Virus record (IMG/VR): IMGVR_UViG_3300006108_000019
Coordinates: 1 to 52,067 of that record
DNA: 52,067 bases
DNA from: a virus
Strand: one strand, 5' to 3'
The position numbers were made by a program, and so were the translations under genes. Positions 19,465 to 29,070 of this stretch are shown piece by piece. Position 1 is the stretch's first letter; each line of letters begins with the position of its first letter. Under the pieces are notes generated by a model. That model was not told the origin of the DNA. It ran no database searches and saw only the letters and a list, made by a program, of their open reading frames with translations.

Positions 19465-21379
19465 AAAACATCGCACTCACATAGCTGATTTTGGTTTTTT
19501 TGGGTGGATTAAATTTTTGGCATTTAATCGTAAAAATTTAAGAAAACAAAGACAATTAAATAGGGAGCTACACTACAAAAGAGTTGTTTTAGTTGAAAAA
19601 GAAAAAACAGTCGGAATGAAAATCTCAGGGGTTCTTGAGCAGTTATTTGATTTTAATATTCAAAATCTGCCTGTAGCAACCTACACCAAAAACCTATTCA
19701 CAACCCTCCTTCCTTCTTTTAACTTTACGAGTTATAAAAACGAGGCATATGATGCTTTTTCAAATATTGATACTGAAAACCTGTCTGCAAAAGTTAATTC
19801 TGGAGTATTTGACGCGATAGTTTATTCAGACTTTGAAAATACCGCAAAGATAAATACAGGCTCTTTTGATGCTATTTCAAATCCTGGATACGCCATCGGG
19901 GGAGTCAACAACCCATCCTTTAATATTGGCACTCAAATATCTGCATTTGCTAAGACATTTTTAAACTCTCCTCAATACATGGGCATGATATTTCTTACTA
20001 CCTTATATCAGACAAATTCAATAGCATTTAGGCTGGCGAATGTAATGGTACAGCTTTTTATGTCAAAATGGGTATCTTTTTATTCGGATGCAACCGATAA
20101 GGACCAAAATATTAACATAAAGAAAATGGAAGAGTTTATTGAAAAGCGCGGCATAAAAAATATTATGTCTCGGCATATACTCCAAATGCTTATTCACGGT
20201 GGGGTGGCTCTTTATATTGAAACCACAGATGATGACGTTGCAGTTACTCAGCCATTAAAAAAAGAATTGCTTTGGGTTAATTTTAAATCCTATAAGATAG
20301 TTGATATTGCACTTCTCGTTCCCGTGGGATTTACAGGTGTATTTGATTTTAGCTCTAAAAACTTTAATACGCCCGAGCAGTGGCAAATTATATTTCCAAA
20401 CGGAAGAAAAAGTGGACCAATACACAGGACCAGATTTATATTCGGCATACCACAAGAACTTCCTTATGATGCTAAAATTAACGCGCAATGGTGGGGGAAT
20501 TCAATATTTGTTCCCGTTTATGGTGATTTGATAAATATTGATTTAGGATTTAAATCCAGTGGGCAACAGGTTCAGCAAGCATCCATGGCTATTCTTTCTC
20601 AAAACACCCGAGACGAAGGGCTTACTGCTAATATTCAAGCGGGAAAGAACATTGATTTTCAATCTGCAGTTCAAGGGAGCGTAGCATCTCAGAACGGAAG
20701 TTTTACTGTTATTGATGCAGAAGACGAGGTTAAGCGTCTTGAGGTTTCAAATTTAAAAGATCAGGTAGCGGTTATCATTGCTCAAGTTAATAAAGTATAT
20801 GCAACTTGGGGTATAAATCTTGTTAGAGCCTGGGGAAACCCTTTGGAGGGTTTTTCTTCGGGAGACGCTGAATTAAAAATGTCTTATGAATCCACGCAAT
20901 ATTCTCAAGAAATATTTTTGCGCCCTATATTTAATCAATTGTTTGAAACGAATCAGTGGATACTATTTCATGACAAAATGATAGAAGCTCGAAAAGATGA
21001 GAATGGAAAGTTTAATGAAGATTCTAAAGCTACGGTTCTTAAATGGAAATTTAATCCTGTTTATGATGAAAGCGAGACCCAAAGAGTTCAAGATTTGGTA
21101 ACGCTTGCGCAAGCGTGCTCAACATTTATTGACGCTGGAGTTCCTAGAAATATTATTTATAAATATTTAGCCAGAGAGGGCGTATTTCCAGATATGGTAT
21201 TCGATGATTGCGATGAATATGAAAAAGATTATTATGATAAGGTTGAAGATGGCTTAATTGCTGGTGGAAAAACCGATAATTTAGAAACTAAAGACTTAAA
21301 GGGTGAACGGTCAAAAGGTAAAAAACCTAGCGCATCCGAGAGCCAAAAGCCAAAAGCGGGGAAGTCAAAACTTAAATAA
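19439..21379 (+). CDS. Portal protein, DUF1073-like, 646 aa
   Basis: IHRTRFIFGIPQELPYD, WWGNSIFVPVYGDLINID and WGNPLEGFSSGDAELKMSYE are the conserved portal blocks (IH-x-SR, WG-S, NPxGxxxxGE/D). An unusually long ~110-residue N-terminal lead precedes the core. C-terminus is Lys-rich (KGERSKGKKPSASESQKPK). Forms the dodecameric DNA channel. Start chosen at MGKLNRFFKK after AGGAAT; it overlaps TerL by 26 nt. Confidence 0.88.
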   Translation: MGKLNRFFKKHRTHIADFGFFGWIKFLAFNRKNLRKQRQLNRELHYKRVVLVEKEKTVGMKISGVLEQLFDFNIQNLPVATYTKNLFTTLLPSFNFTSYKNEAYDAFSNIDTENLSAKVNSGVFDAIVYSDFENTAKINTGSFDAISNPGYAIGGVNNPSFNIGTQISAFAKTFLNSPQYMGMIFLTTLYQTNSIAFRLANVMVQLFMSKWVSFYSDATDKDQNINIKKMEEFIEKRGIKNIMSRHILQMLIHGGVALYIETTDDDVAVTQPLKKELLWVNFKSYKIVDIALLVPVGFTGVFDFSSKNFNTPEQWQIIFPNGRKSGPIHRTRFIFGIPQELPYDAKINAQWWGNSIFVPVYGDLINIDLGFKSSGQQVQQASMAILSQNTRDEGLTANIQAGKNIDFQSAVQGSVASQNGSFTVIDAEDEVKRLEVSNLKDQVAVIIAQVNKVYATWGINLVRAWGNPLEGFSSGDAELKMSYESTQYSQEIFLRPIFNQLFETNQWILFHDKMIEARKDENGKFNEDSKATVLKWKFNPVYDESETQRVQDLVTLAQACSTFIDAGVPRNIIYKYLAREGVFPDMVFDDCDEYEKDYYDKVEDGLIAGGKTDNLETKDLKGERSKGKKPSASESQKPKAGKSKLK

Positions 21380-21391
21380 CAATCTTTGTTG

Positions 21392-21420
21392 TTGATTTTA
21401 ATTTTTTTTTAGCATAAAAT
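21392..21420 (+). promoter_or_regulatory. Possible late promoter TTGATT-17-TAAAAT
   Basis: TTGATT 21392-21397 and TAAAAT 21415-21420 in the only gap of the head module, before AGGAG. ATACAATTATAG just after recurs at 37490-37500 before the fibre genes. No TAATACCATAT is present, so late control would differ from early. Confidence 0.4.
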
Positions 21421-21438
21421 ACAATTATAGGAGTGAAT

Positions 21439-21966
21439 ATGGAAACCGTAAGCTTTAAAGTCCTTTCAGATACTGTCAAAAATAACTTTGGCGGCCATGT
21501 TATGGCTGGTGAATTTTTAGTTAAAAAGTGCGGTGATGAGGCGTTTGGTATATTTACTTCGCAAGGCTTAAAGCTGGATGAATTTTATGGAAAGGGTAAT
21601 GCGCTAATTCGTGCAGAAAAAATAGCTACGGAATATTGCGAAAAAATAAATGAAATCGCAACAAGAGAATTTAAAAATATGGATGCCAATGAAGTTTATT
21701 CTATGGAATTTTTAGATGTTCCTTCCGTTGGGGGTGTTTGGTCGGAGCTTCATCCTGGCGGGTTTGCAACACAGCGTGTTCCCAGTATGAATAATGTTAC
21801 ATTTCAGAGTAGTTATAAGACTATTCGCGGAGGTGATATTTTCTTTGATTTTGTGATTGCTGCATATCCTACTATTGATCAAGCATGTTCATTTATGCAG
21901 CAAACTATGCTCTCAGGCAATTGGAAAGTTGTTATTGAGCCCTGGGAAAGGGATGTGACGCTTTAA
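21439..21966 (+). CDS. Unknown head-module protein, 175 aa
   Basis: METVSFKVLSDTVKNNFGGH start has AGGAG 5 nt upstream. Contains ALIRAEKIATEYCEKINEIA and PGGFATQRVPSMNNVTFQS. It sits between portal and protease. No motif recognised; head-assembly role inferred from position. Confidence 0.6.
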   Translation: METVSFKVLSDTVKNNFGGHVMAGEFLVKKCGDEAFGIFTSQGLKLDEFYGKGNALIRAEKIATEYCEKINEIATREFKNMDANEVYSMEFLDVPSVGGVWSELHPGGFATQRVPSMNNVTFQSSYKTIRGGDIFFDFVIAAYPTIDQACSFMQQTMLSGNWKVVIEPWERDVTL

Positions 21967-21967
21967 A

Positions 21968-23098
21968 ATGTACATGAAGTTTTCAAGGGATGGGTTTAAG
22001 TTAAATGATAAGCCTGATCACATAGGTCGGGATAAATCAAAAACCTATGAAGACTACATGGAATTTTATAATGTTGTAGTCGCAAGAACGGGGCTGCAAG
22101 ATTGGGCTGTTCATGAGCTTGTTAAAAGTGGTGCTGTAAAGGCTGGCTATAAAAATCTTAATCAAATGATTAAGGTGTATAGACCTAAAGAGTCTTTTTC
22201 GGAAGCAGTTTTAAAAAGCTTTGACTCAAAGCCAATTATGATAGGGCATCCTTCTCGCGGCTATACCAGTGGGAAAGACAATGATAAACATCATGGAACT
22301 ATGAGTGGAATAGCCTATCTTGCTCCAAATCCTGATGATGAGGGCGAGTTTCTTTGTGTTATTCCGAAAATAACGCTTTGGACTAGGGAAGCTATTGAAT
22401 CATATAACAAAGGTCTTAGAGAAGTATCTATTGGATATTTTGATAAAAATCCAATGGTTTGGGTTAAAGATAAGAATTATGCTGCTGAAGAATGGTTAAT
22501 TACGATTAATCATCTTGGCATAGTAGAGAAAGGCAGGGGTGGCTCTGTCTGTAAGTTAAACAATAAAAGTGAAGGTAAAAAAACTATGGATTTAGATATT
22601 GCAGTACAAAAGTTACAGCAAGATATGATCGGCGTAGTCGCTCATGTTAATGCTAGTACAAAATCGGTGGCGGAATTGGCTAAAGCTATTCCATCCATCA
22701 CTGACAGTCTTACTTCTCTCACTTCCAAATTAAATGAAAAAATGGAAAAAGACGAAGCCAAAGAAAAAGAAATGGAAGAAAAAGCTAAAGAAAACGCTAT
22801 GGAAGAAGAAAAGAAAAAGAAAATGGAAGAAGAATCAAAGAAAAATGACGTCTTCATGAGCCCACTGAAATTTCGTAATTTGCTTGATATGTTCACAATG
22901 GAGCAAATGGTTGTTATGAGCACTCCAGGCGGCTGGATGGATCAACAAACAGATGTAAATATTAAATCTATTTACAAAGATGTTTATGGTACAAAATCAG
23001 GCATGGGTTTAGAATCAAAAACAAATGAAGTTACTGCTAAAGTAAATGTTGCGCCAGTCGTTAAAAAAGCATTTAGCACAGCAGAAATAGGAGCTTAA
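21968..23098 (+). CDS. Prohead protease fused to scaffold, DUF2213-like, 376 aa
   Basis: N-terminal ~195 residues have VVVARTGLQDWAVHEL, VYRPKESFSEAVLKSFDSKP, IMIGHPSRGYTSGK, REVSIGYF and NHLGIVEKGRGGSV, the block order of DUF2213-type capsid proteases. The middle is a charged coiled coil (MEKDEAKEKEMEEKAKENAM), a scaffold. The last ~80 residues are globular. One chain would template the shell and then cleave it; it lies directly before the capsid genes. Confidence 0.82.
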   Translation: MYMKFSRDGFKLNDKPDHIGRDKSKTYEDYMEFYNVVVARTGLQDWAVHELVKSGAVKAGYKNLNQMIKVYRPKESFSEAVLKSFDSKPIMIGHPSRGYTSGKDNDKHHGTMSGIAYLAPNPDDEGEFLCVIPKITLWTREAIESYNKGLREVSIGYFDKNPMVWVKDKNYAAEEWLITINHLGIVEKGRGGSVCKLNNKSEGKKTMDLDIAVQKLQQDMIGVVAHVNASTKSVAELAKAIPSITDSLTSLTSKLNEKMEKDEAKEKEMEEKAKENAMEEEKKKKMEEESKKNDVFMSPLKFRNLLDMFTMEQMVVMSTPGGWMDQQTDVNIKSIYKDVYGTKSGMGLESKTNEVTAKVNVAPVVKKAFSTAEIGA

Positions 23099-23100
23099 TT

Positions 23101-23724
23101 ATGAGTTATACAAACGTAGATAATGGCCAACCAGTTTTACCAGTTGGCGTTGTACAGAGTACAGATTTTTTAGGTAGAGATCCTCGCAAAGGTTATAATG
23201 GTTCTAGCTCAAGATGGCCCGCCGCAATGGCCGCTGTTGATTCTAGCATTACTGTGGGTCAATTTATTGGTCGAGATTTAACATTGGATAATTTGAACCA
23301 AGTAACAAGTTTAGATCAAATAGATAGCCCAACCATCGCAAATGTCGTTGGCGCAACTCCAAGAAATGCCATCAACGGCTACCCACAACCAATCACGGTT
23401 GCAAATGTTGCGATTAATGGATTTGTTCCTGCTGGTTACAACCAAGCCGTGAGCATTTATCAAGAAGGCGTTCTTTATATTGGATGTTGCGATACAATTT
23501 CAGCCGCAGCAATTCAGGGAACCCTGCACATTGCAACAGTAAATTTTGGACTTGATACAGATACTCCAATCTATGCTGGAATGCTTGTTGCAGCCGGAAC
23601 GACTGACGCAGCACCGCTTGCGCTTACTGGCGTAGCTTCTTTATCGGCTTTTGCTGGCGATGTAACTGGCGGATATGTATGGGGCGATGTAGTTCCTGTT
23701 CAATTTAATTTTATTAATAGTTAA
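23101..23724 (+). CDS. Head decoration/cement-type protein, 207 aa
   Basis: MSYTNVDNGQPVLPVGVVQS; beta-rich, Gly/Ala/Thr-rich with few charges, starts 2 nt after the protease. In DUF2213/DUF2184 phages this slot encodes a structural cement protein (DUF2190-like). Assigned on position and composition. Confidence 0.6.
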   Translation: MSYTNVDNGQPVLPVGVVQSTDFLGRDPRKGYNGSSSRWPAAMAAVDSSITVGQFIGRDLTLDNLNQVTSLDQIDSPTIANVVGATPRNAINGYPQPITVANVAINGFVPAGYNQAVSIYQEGVLYIGCCDTISAAAIQGTLHIATVNFGLDTDTPIYAGMLVAAGTTDAAPLALTGVASLSAFAGDVTGGYVWGDVVPVQFNFINS

Positions 23725-23737
23725 GAGGTTTTTATAA

Positions 23738-25177
23738 ATGAGTGAAAATTTAACTGCTGATTACGGTCAGCCTTGGATTAAGAATCCAAAAACATATTTT
23801 GAATCTATTGCCTCACCAGAAATGCAAGCTAAAGTTAAGCGCGCAAAAAATAATGGTATGGCTGTAGATTTTCCAAGTTCAATTGATGAATTTCTTGATG
23901 AAAGAAAAGACGCAAAGATTAATAAAATTGCCTCTGTAATTAAAGATGCTTTTAGCAATCCAGCAATTTCTAGTCAAAAAGAATTTATTGCTTCAAAAAT
24001 TAACCATGCTGTTGAGTTGCTTAGAAATAGCTCTGAAGCATCGGCGCATGATTTTGTTGCAAAATTTAATACAATTTATGGTGAAGATGCTTCGGTGAAA
24101 ACAAATGCGATTGCTCAAGATTTGGGCGGATCGGTATTGCCTAATCAGCTAGAGTTCTTTTTACCTTATTTCATTACGCAACCAATGCGTGCGGCAGCAT
24201 ATCCATTCCTTCCCACTATCGGTGTAGGCGGATTGCAATTTAATCAATTTAAATTGATGTCTTACTTGCCTGGCGATTTGCAATGGTACGCTACTGATGA
24301 ATTAAATCAATTCACAGACAACATTGAGGTTAGCGCAAATAATTCTGTTGCAAATATCTATCAATTGAAAAAAGGTATTAATATTACTTATTTAGAGTCA
24401 GCATATTTATTAGAACAAAATAAAATTGCTAAATATCCTAATAGCATTGCTCCATTCAACCCGACCTCTGGTTTTGCGGCTGAATTGGCGGCTCGCATGA
24501 AATATTTAATGATTTCAAATGAGTTGTTGTTAGACAGTGTTGCAACTATTGGTAGTACATTGCCAACAGGGCAAGAAAACGGATTTTTAACAAATATTGT
24601 TACGACCACTCAAATTCCTACGGTAACTCCTGCGGTTTCTGGTGATTGGGATACTTTAAATGTTATTCAACAGTATCAAGTGTTGGCAAATCTTTCTAAT
24701 ACCGTTGGTCGTCAATCCTTCGGCTCTATGAACGGAGCAACATTATTTGTTGACTTGTACACTTTCTATGGATTCATTGAAAAGATGGGGCCATCTCCAA
24801 GCAACGCAACGTTAATGAACTTGTTGCAAACGTCTGGTGTATTTACTGCAATATTCCCTGTGGCAAATTGGTCTGAGGCTTTCCCTGGTCAAGCTACTTT
24901 TATTGTTGCAAACAATACAAACCAAGTTTGGGCTAACAACATTCCTTTTGCAATGGGAACTCCTCCAGATTTCCATCCAATTGTAAATGGTCAAGGCATT
25001 ACAATTCCTTGCTTGTCTCGTTTCTCTGGTGTTCAAATTAACCAACAAAACGGGCTTGGAAGATTAGTGTCTACATTAAGCTCTGACTCTGTTGCAATGA
25101 GAACTCAATGGGCAAAAGATGCAAAAACTGGTCTGGCAGTTAAAAAACCTGCTGGAAGACCAAGAAAAGCAGCTTAA
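23738..25177 (+). CDS. Major capsid protein, DUF2184-like, 479 aa
   Basis: A helical ~130-residue N-terminal part precedes LGGSVLPNQLEFFLPYFITQ, PMRAAAYPFLPTIGVGG, LKKGINITYLESAYLLEQNK and a C-terminal GITIPCLSRFSGVQINQQNG. These blocks and the neighbours (DUF1073 portal, DUF2213 protease) identify the HK97-fold capsid protein of this group. Ends with a basic tail KKPAGRPRKAA. The N-terminal part may be a delta domain removed by the protease. Confidence 0.85.
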   Translation: MSENLTADYGQPWIKNPKTYFESIASPEMQAKVKRAKNNGMAVDFPSSIDEFLDERKDAKINKIASVIKDAFSNPAISSQKEFIASKINHAVELLRNSSEASAHDFVAKFNTIYGEDASVKTNAIAQDLGGSVLPNQLEFFLPYFITQPMRAAAYPFLPTIGVGGLQFNQFKLMSYLPGDLQWYATDELNQFTDNIEVSANNSVANIYQLKKGINITYLESAYLLEQNKIAKYPNSIAPFNPTSGFAAELAARMKYLMISNELLLDSVATIGSTLPTGQENGFLTNIVTTTQIPTVTPAVSGDWDTLNVIQQYQVLANLSNTVGRQSFGSMNGATLFVDLYTFYGFIEKMGPSPSNATLMNLLQTSGVFTAIFPVANWSEAFPGQATFIVANNTNQVWANNIPFAMGTPPDFHPIVNGQGITIPCLSRFSGVQINQQNGLGRLVSTLSSDSVAMRTQWAKDAKTGLAVKKPAGRPRKAA

Positions 25178-25209
25178 GGAAAAATTATAGTTAAGGCGGG
25201 GTAAGTAAA

Positions 25210-25692
25210 ATGTCATATAATCCGACTATTGCGAATCCCGCCAACTATGCTACCTATACAGATGCATTATCATTGCTTCCTTCTTTGGCTAATTTAGTTA
25301 CTATAGAAGGGGTTTTCGTTGGCGAAGGCCTTTATAATTTTGTTAGTAATTTTATGGTTCAGCCACAACTCCCTAAATCAAGGTGGGCTAGGCTAAATCC
25401 ATGTCCTCTTGGCGTTCTTTCTTTATATTTAACACTCCATTATTTTACATTAAGTATTAGAACAACATTGAATCCGTTGTTCGATCCAAATGACGCGGAA
25501 GCTACATCAGGCAGTATTAATGAAATATTAGCAGAGGATTTTAAAGTTAGATATTCAGAGGATAAAGTTGCAAATTCATTACAATCAAGCTATTTTCAAA
25601 CCGATTACGGAAGAACTTATTGGTCAATATTGTATCCATTGAATTTAGCAATTGGCATTGGTGGACAAGGTGTTCCTTTCCAGAGTATTTAA
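25210..25692 (+). CDS. Probable head-tail connector, 160 aa
   Basis: MSYNPTIANPANYATYTDAL, LYLTLHYFTLSIRTTLNP and TDYGRTYWSILYPLNLAIG. Its slot right after the capsid gene and size fit the DUF4054-type adaptor, but sequence evidence is thin. Confidence 0.55.
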   Translation: MSYNPTIANPANYATYTDALSLLPSLANLVTIEGVFVGEGLYNFVSNFMVQPQLPKSRWARLNPCPLGVLSLYLTLHYFTLSIRTTLNPLFDPNDAEATSGSINEILAEDFKVRYSEDKVANSLQSSYFQTDYGRTYWSILYPLNLAIGIGGQGVPFQSI

Positions 25693-25693
25693 T

Positions 25694-26209
25694 ATGCTTA
25701 AATTATCTATTGATATTAAAAAATTAGAGTCAACTTTAAAAAACTCAAAAACATTTAAGATGCTAAAAGAGTTAGATAAAAAGAAAGTTGAAATAGGTTT
25801 TTTTTCAGACGTTCAATTACCTGTTTCTCAAACTGGTAAAAAGTTTGCTGCATTAATGGGTTATGCTGAGGACTCTATTGGGCCTAATGCCGCTCAATTA
25901 GCGGCATGGATGAATTACGGAACATATAATTCTCATGGCTATCATACTCCCGCAAGACCATTTTTTGATTACGCAACTCAAGAAATAAAAGATAATTTAT
26001 CATCAATTGTTTCAACCGTTAAAATAACGGAAAAATTTTATGATTCGTTTGGAAATTATGCAGTAAAAATAATACACGAAACTATTAATGATAGTTCTAA
26101 ATATGAAGCTAACGCTCCAATCACTATTGAATTAAAGGGGAGCGATAAGCCATTAATTGATGAGGGAAATTTAATTTCATCTGTGGAGGCGAGAGTAGTT
26201 AATGGCTAA
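25694..26209 (+). CDS. Neck/tail-completion protein, 171 aa
   Basis: KKKVEIGFFSDVQLPVSQTG, AAQLAAWMNYGTYNSHG and TPARPFFDYATQE match the pattern VxIGFF-x-AAxxEFGT-x-PxRPFF of virion-morphogenesis neck proteins (HK97 gp10-like fold). Starts just after the previous stop. Confidence 0.7.
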   Translation: MLKLSIDIKKLESTLKNSKTFKMLKELDKKKVEIGFFSDVQLPVSQTGKKFAALMGYAEDSIGPNAAQLAAWMNYGTYNSHGYHTPARPFFDYATQEIKDNLSSIVSTVKITEKFYDSFGNYAVKIIHETINDSSKYEANAPITIELKGSDKPLIDEGNLISSVEARVVNG

Positions 26210-26813
26210 TTTTGGTGCTGGTTATTTTAATGCGTTAAATGTTGCCGTTAATAAGATGGGCGTTCCATATATTGCTCAATTCTCTACTGTTCAGCAAAAC
26301 ATCATGGGTCAATTGCAAACATTAAGTCCTAATTTTTCAATTAGTGGAATAACATTATCTAATGGCATTGCCATAGCAACATCATTGATGCCAAATATAT
26401 TTCAAGCGGGTCAAGTAACAACCATTTCAGGCGCGGACCAAGACGCATATAACGGAACTTTTTTAATATTTTTCACCCCCGACCCCTATACGTTTTGGTT
26501 TAGGGTTTCAGGCTCCCCAGACAGTCCTGCAACTGGGACAATAACCGCAACATATTCAGCAAAATTTAATGGGATAATTCAAAACAGAAGAAAAAAAGAA
26601 ATTGAATTAACGGCAGATTTTTCACCAATAAAACAAATAATTCATCTTCAAACCTCTTATCATTTTGATGAGTTTAGCACATCGCCCGATCAAAATATAA
26701 AAGTAAGAATATTAATTTCATATCTTGGCAAACCGTATCAAATTATGAATAAAAAACTTGTCGCAAACTCCGTGTACGAATATAATTTGGAGCTATACAA
26801 TGGAACACCCTAA
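26202..26813 (+). CDS. Neck protein carrying an Ig-like module, 203 aa
   Basis: Residues about 55-117 (QVTTISGADQDAYNGTF, then WFRVSGSPDSPATGTITATY) form a module that recurs twice in the sheath. Flanking parts look like a tail-completion protein (FNGIIQNRRKKEIELTADFS). The module appears inserted into it. Confidence 0.65.
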   Translation: MANFGAGYFNALNVAVNKMGVPYIAQFSTVQQNIMGQLQTLSPNFSISGITLSNGIAIATSLMPNIFQAGQVTTISGADQDAYNGTFLIFFTPDPYTFWFRVSGSPDSPATGTITATYSAKFNGIIQNRRKKEIELTADFSPIKQIIHLQTSYHFDEFSTSPDQNIKVRILISYLGKPYQIMNKKLVANSVYEYNLELYNGTP

Positions 26814-27426
26814 AAGAATTGTTACAGCACCCAAAAACACACCCACAGAAGCGGTTAGAATTACCGCTATACGTGATTATTTAATATCATCATTTTTAGG
26901 AAATGATTTTGGATTTATAGTGAGAGCTGATAATTCTCATGTAAAATTTTCAAACCCACAACAAATCCCCGACAATAATGCGCTTATTCAAATAACGCCC
27001 TACGCGCCAAACACTTATAAATTTATGAAGGTTAATAGTTATGCCCCTTCCAGCAATGGTGATGGAACATATACTATTACCGCTTACATCTCAAAATTAG
27101 CTCGATATAATATTGATTGTATCGCAACAAACTATTTAAGTGAACAAGTTTTAGAATTGGCATCAATATATTTAGATATGTCAGGAAATACATTCGCGCC
27201 GTATTCCATGGGATACAATGCTCGCAATACCATATTAGATTTATCGAGCACAAAAGAAAGCCAATCTTTTATCGCAACTCGACATAGAATGGTTGCTTTA
27301 TTTCAACAAAATGATACAATTAATATTGTAAGCAATTCCCCTGAAGTTAGTGAGACTACTGTAATACTTTCGTGGAATGAATTAGGAACAACAGAGGTAA
27401 TAGATAATGACACTATCACTCGCTAA
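26800..27426 (+). CDS. Neck/tail terminator-like protein, 208 aa
   Basis: MEHPKRIVTAPKNTPTEAVR, AIRDYLISSFLGNDFGFIVR and MVALFQQNDTINIVSNSPEV. The slot before the sheath and the content resemble LIC_12616-type tail terminators. TTGGAG lies before this ATG. Overlaps both neighbours. Confidence 0.6.
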   Translation: MEHPKRIVTAPKNTPTEAVRITAIRDYLISSFLGNDFGFIVRADNSHVKFSNPQQIPDNNALIQITPYAPNTYKFMKVNSYAPSSNGDGTYTITAYISKLARYNIDCIATNYLSEQVLELASIYLDMSGNTFAPYSMGYNARNTILDLSSTKESQSFIATRHRMVALFQQNDTINIVSNSPEVSETTVILSWNELGTTEVIDNDTITR

Positions 27427-29059
27427 TCAGGTCGTAACTGAATTAACGCTAACATCGCCAACGGCGAGCTCTAACGCCATTGGGAATGCCGCAATGGTTA
27501 CAATCTCCCCGTTGCCTGGAAGCAACCCCTTGTGGACTTCATTTTCAGATTTTACTACTTTCTCAGCTTATTTTACTGAAGAAGATTATCCTGATGACTA
27601 CGGTTTTGGATTAGCATTTTTTTCAAACAATGGTGGCGTTGGATTGCTCTATGTTATTAATTGTACTCAACCATCCTCCGCAGAATCCACAAACGTTTCC
27701 ACAGCCATCTTGAATGCTCAAACTCAAATTTGGGGGATTGGCCAAAGTTTTTTTGGTGTTGGATTTTCTACTGGATTTAATACCCAAACTTATGATGCGA
27801 CTGTTTATGATATTTCATCATTAACTTCCTCTCCATACACTTTAGATATACTTAATTTGACCTCTGTTGGCACAACGGCAACAGCAACGGTTGCATCTAC
27901 CACAGGATTAATTAATGGTCAAACCTTCACTATAAGTGGAGCAGATCAAGCTCCTTATAATGTTACAAATGCTTTAATTACCGTTCTGAATGGAACACAA
28001 TTTACATATACGTTTTCCGGCGATATTACGTCTCCTGCAACAGGTCTTATTACCGCTACAAATACCGCTCCTTTGGCTACGGCTACCGTAGCTTCTACAG
28101 CAGGGTTGGCAACAGGAAGCAAAGTAACAATTACTGGAGCGAGCCAAGCTTCTTATAATGTAATAGACATAGCAATTACTGTAATTAGCCCCACTCAATT
28201 TACTTATTTATTTACTGGAGACAATACAAGCCCAGCAACAGGAACAATTATTGCTACAAACGTCACGGTTGACTCTAATAATATTTTTTATAGTGCAACA
28301 CAATTAACGGGTGAATTAGAGGCTTTAGCCGCTGCGCTTCCCGGTATTAATGTTTATATGGATGTTATTGGTCGCTCATACTCTCCTGATTTTTTAAATT
28401 CTAATTTTTTAACTTACCCCCCTTTTGCGTCTCAAAAGACTCAATTATCTAAATATTTATCAGTTTATTTTGAATGTGTTCCTATTAATTCTGGCGCACA
28501 ACAATATGGTGATCATGACGCAGCAATTCTGGGTTATGGGTGCACATTCTCAAAAGTTAATGTCAATGGACAAACATTTAATGGAATAACACTTTCAGGA
28601 GTATTTCCAATTACATCTGGAGATACAGATATTTATGGGCAAACATATACGGTGTTTGGGATTATGCAGACTTTCACAAACGCCCAGTTAAATTGTTATT
28701 ACACATACAACCAAGATACTCAATTAAATTGGGCATGGTTAGCCGCGACAGGAGCATCTGGTCCAGCAAATATTTCATTAAGCTCAACCTATTTAAGATT
28801 ATTGATTGTTCAAGATTGTAATAATTTTATGAAAAACAATGTTCTAAACCAACCTTATAGTCATAATACGGGGGCGGTTGGACGTGCAGGGCTTGAAAAT
28901 ATATTTAAAAGTTATTCTGCTATTCAAAGCTATATTATTACAGATCCAATTATTGTTACTCCAGCTCCAGTGCCAGCAACATTAACTTGGTCGGTTGCAT
29001 TAATTATTAACGGCATTGTTTATAATGTAAACATTGGCGGAACAATTACAGAAAGTTAG
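27407..29059 (+). CDS. Contractile tail sheath, DUF3383-like, 550 aa, with two Ig-like inserts
   Basis: N-terminal LANQVVTELTLTSPTASS and FSDFTTFSAYFTEEDYPDDY, with AYYFG-type sheath features, and C-terminal SSTYLRLLIVQDCNNFMKNN. Its place before the tube identifies the sheath. Two tandem ~62-residue modules (nt about 27875-28060 and 28071-28260; FTISGADQAPYNV, VTITGASQASYNV) interrupt it and should decorate the tail exterior. Confidence 0.82.
   Translation: MTLSLANQVVTELTLTSPTASSNAIGNAAMVTISPLPGSNPLWTSFSDFTTFSAYFTEEDYPDDYGFGLAFFSNNGGVGLLYVINCTQPSSAESTNVSTAILNAQTQIWGIGQSFFGVGFSTGFNTQTYDATVYDISSLTSSPYTLDILNLTSVGTTATATVASTTGLINGQTFTISGADQAPYNVTNALITVLNGTQFTYTFSGDITSPATGLITATNTAPLATATVASTAGLATGSKVTITGASQASYNVIDIAITVISPTQFTYLFTGDNTSPATGTIIATNVTVDSNNIFYSATQLTGELEALAAALPGINVYMDVIGRSYSPDFLNSNFLTYPPFASQKTQLSKYLSVYFECVPINSGAQQYGDHDAAILGYGCTFSKVNVNGQTFNGITLSGVFPITSGDTDIYGQTYTVFGIMQTFTNAQLNCYYTYNQDTQLNWAWLAATGASGPANISLSSTYLRLLIVQDCNNFMKNNVLNQPYSHNTGAVGRAGLENIFKSYSAIQSYIITDPIIVTPAPVPATLTWSVALIINGIVYNVNIGGTITES
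27875..28260 (+). repeat. Tandem Ig-like module in sheath gene
   Basis: Two in-frame copies of ATATVAST-x-GL...G-x-(F/V)TI(S/T)GA-x-QAxYNV...FTY-x-F(S/T)GD-x-TSPATG-x-I-x-AT. A third, diverged copy lies in the neck gene at about 26365-26550. Confidence 0.8.
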
Positions 29060-29070
29060 GAGACTAAATA

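Noticed and set aside
27228-27238. AATACCATAT inside the neck gene 26800-27426
   Set aside because: It lacks the leading T, lies inside coding sequence and is not near a -35/-10 pair, so it is probably chance.
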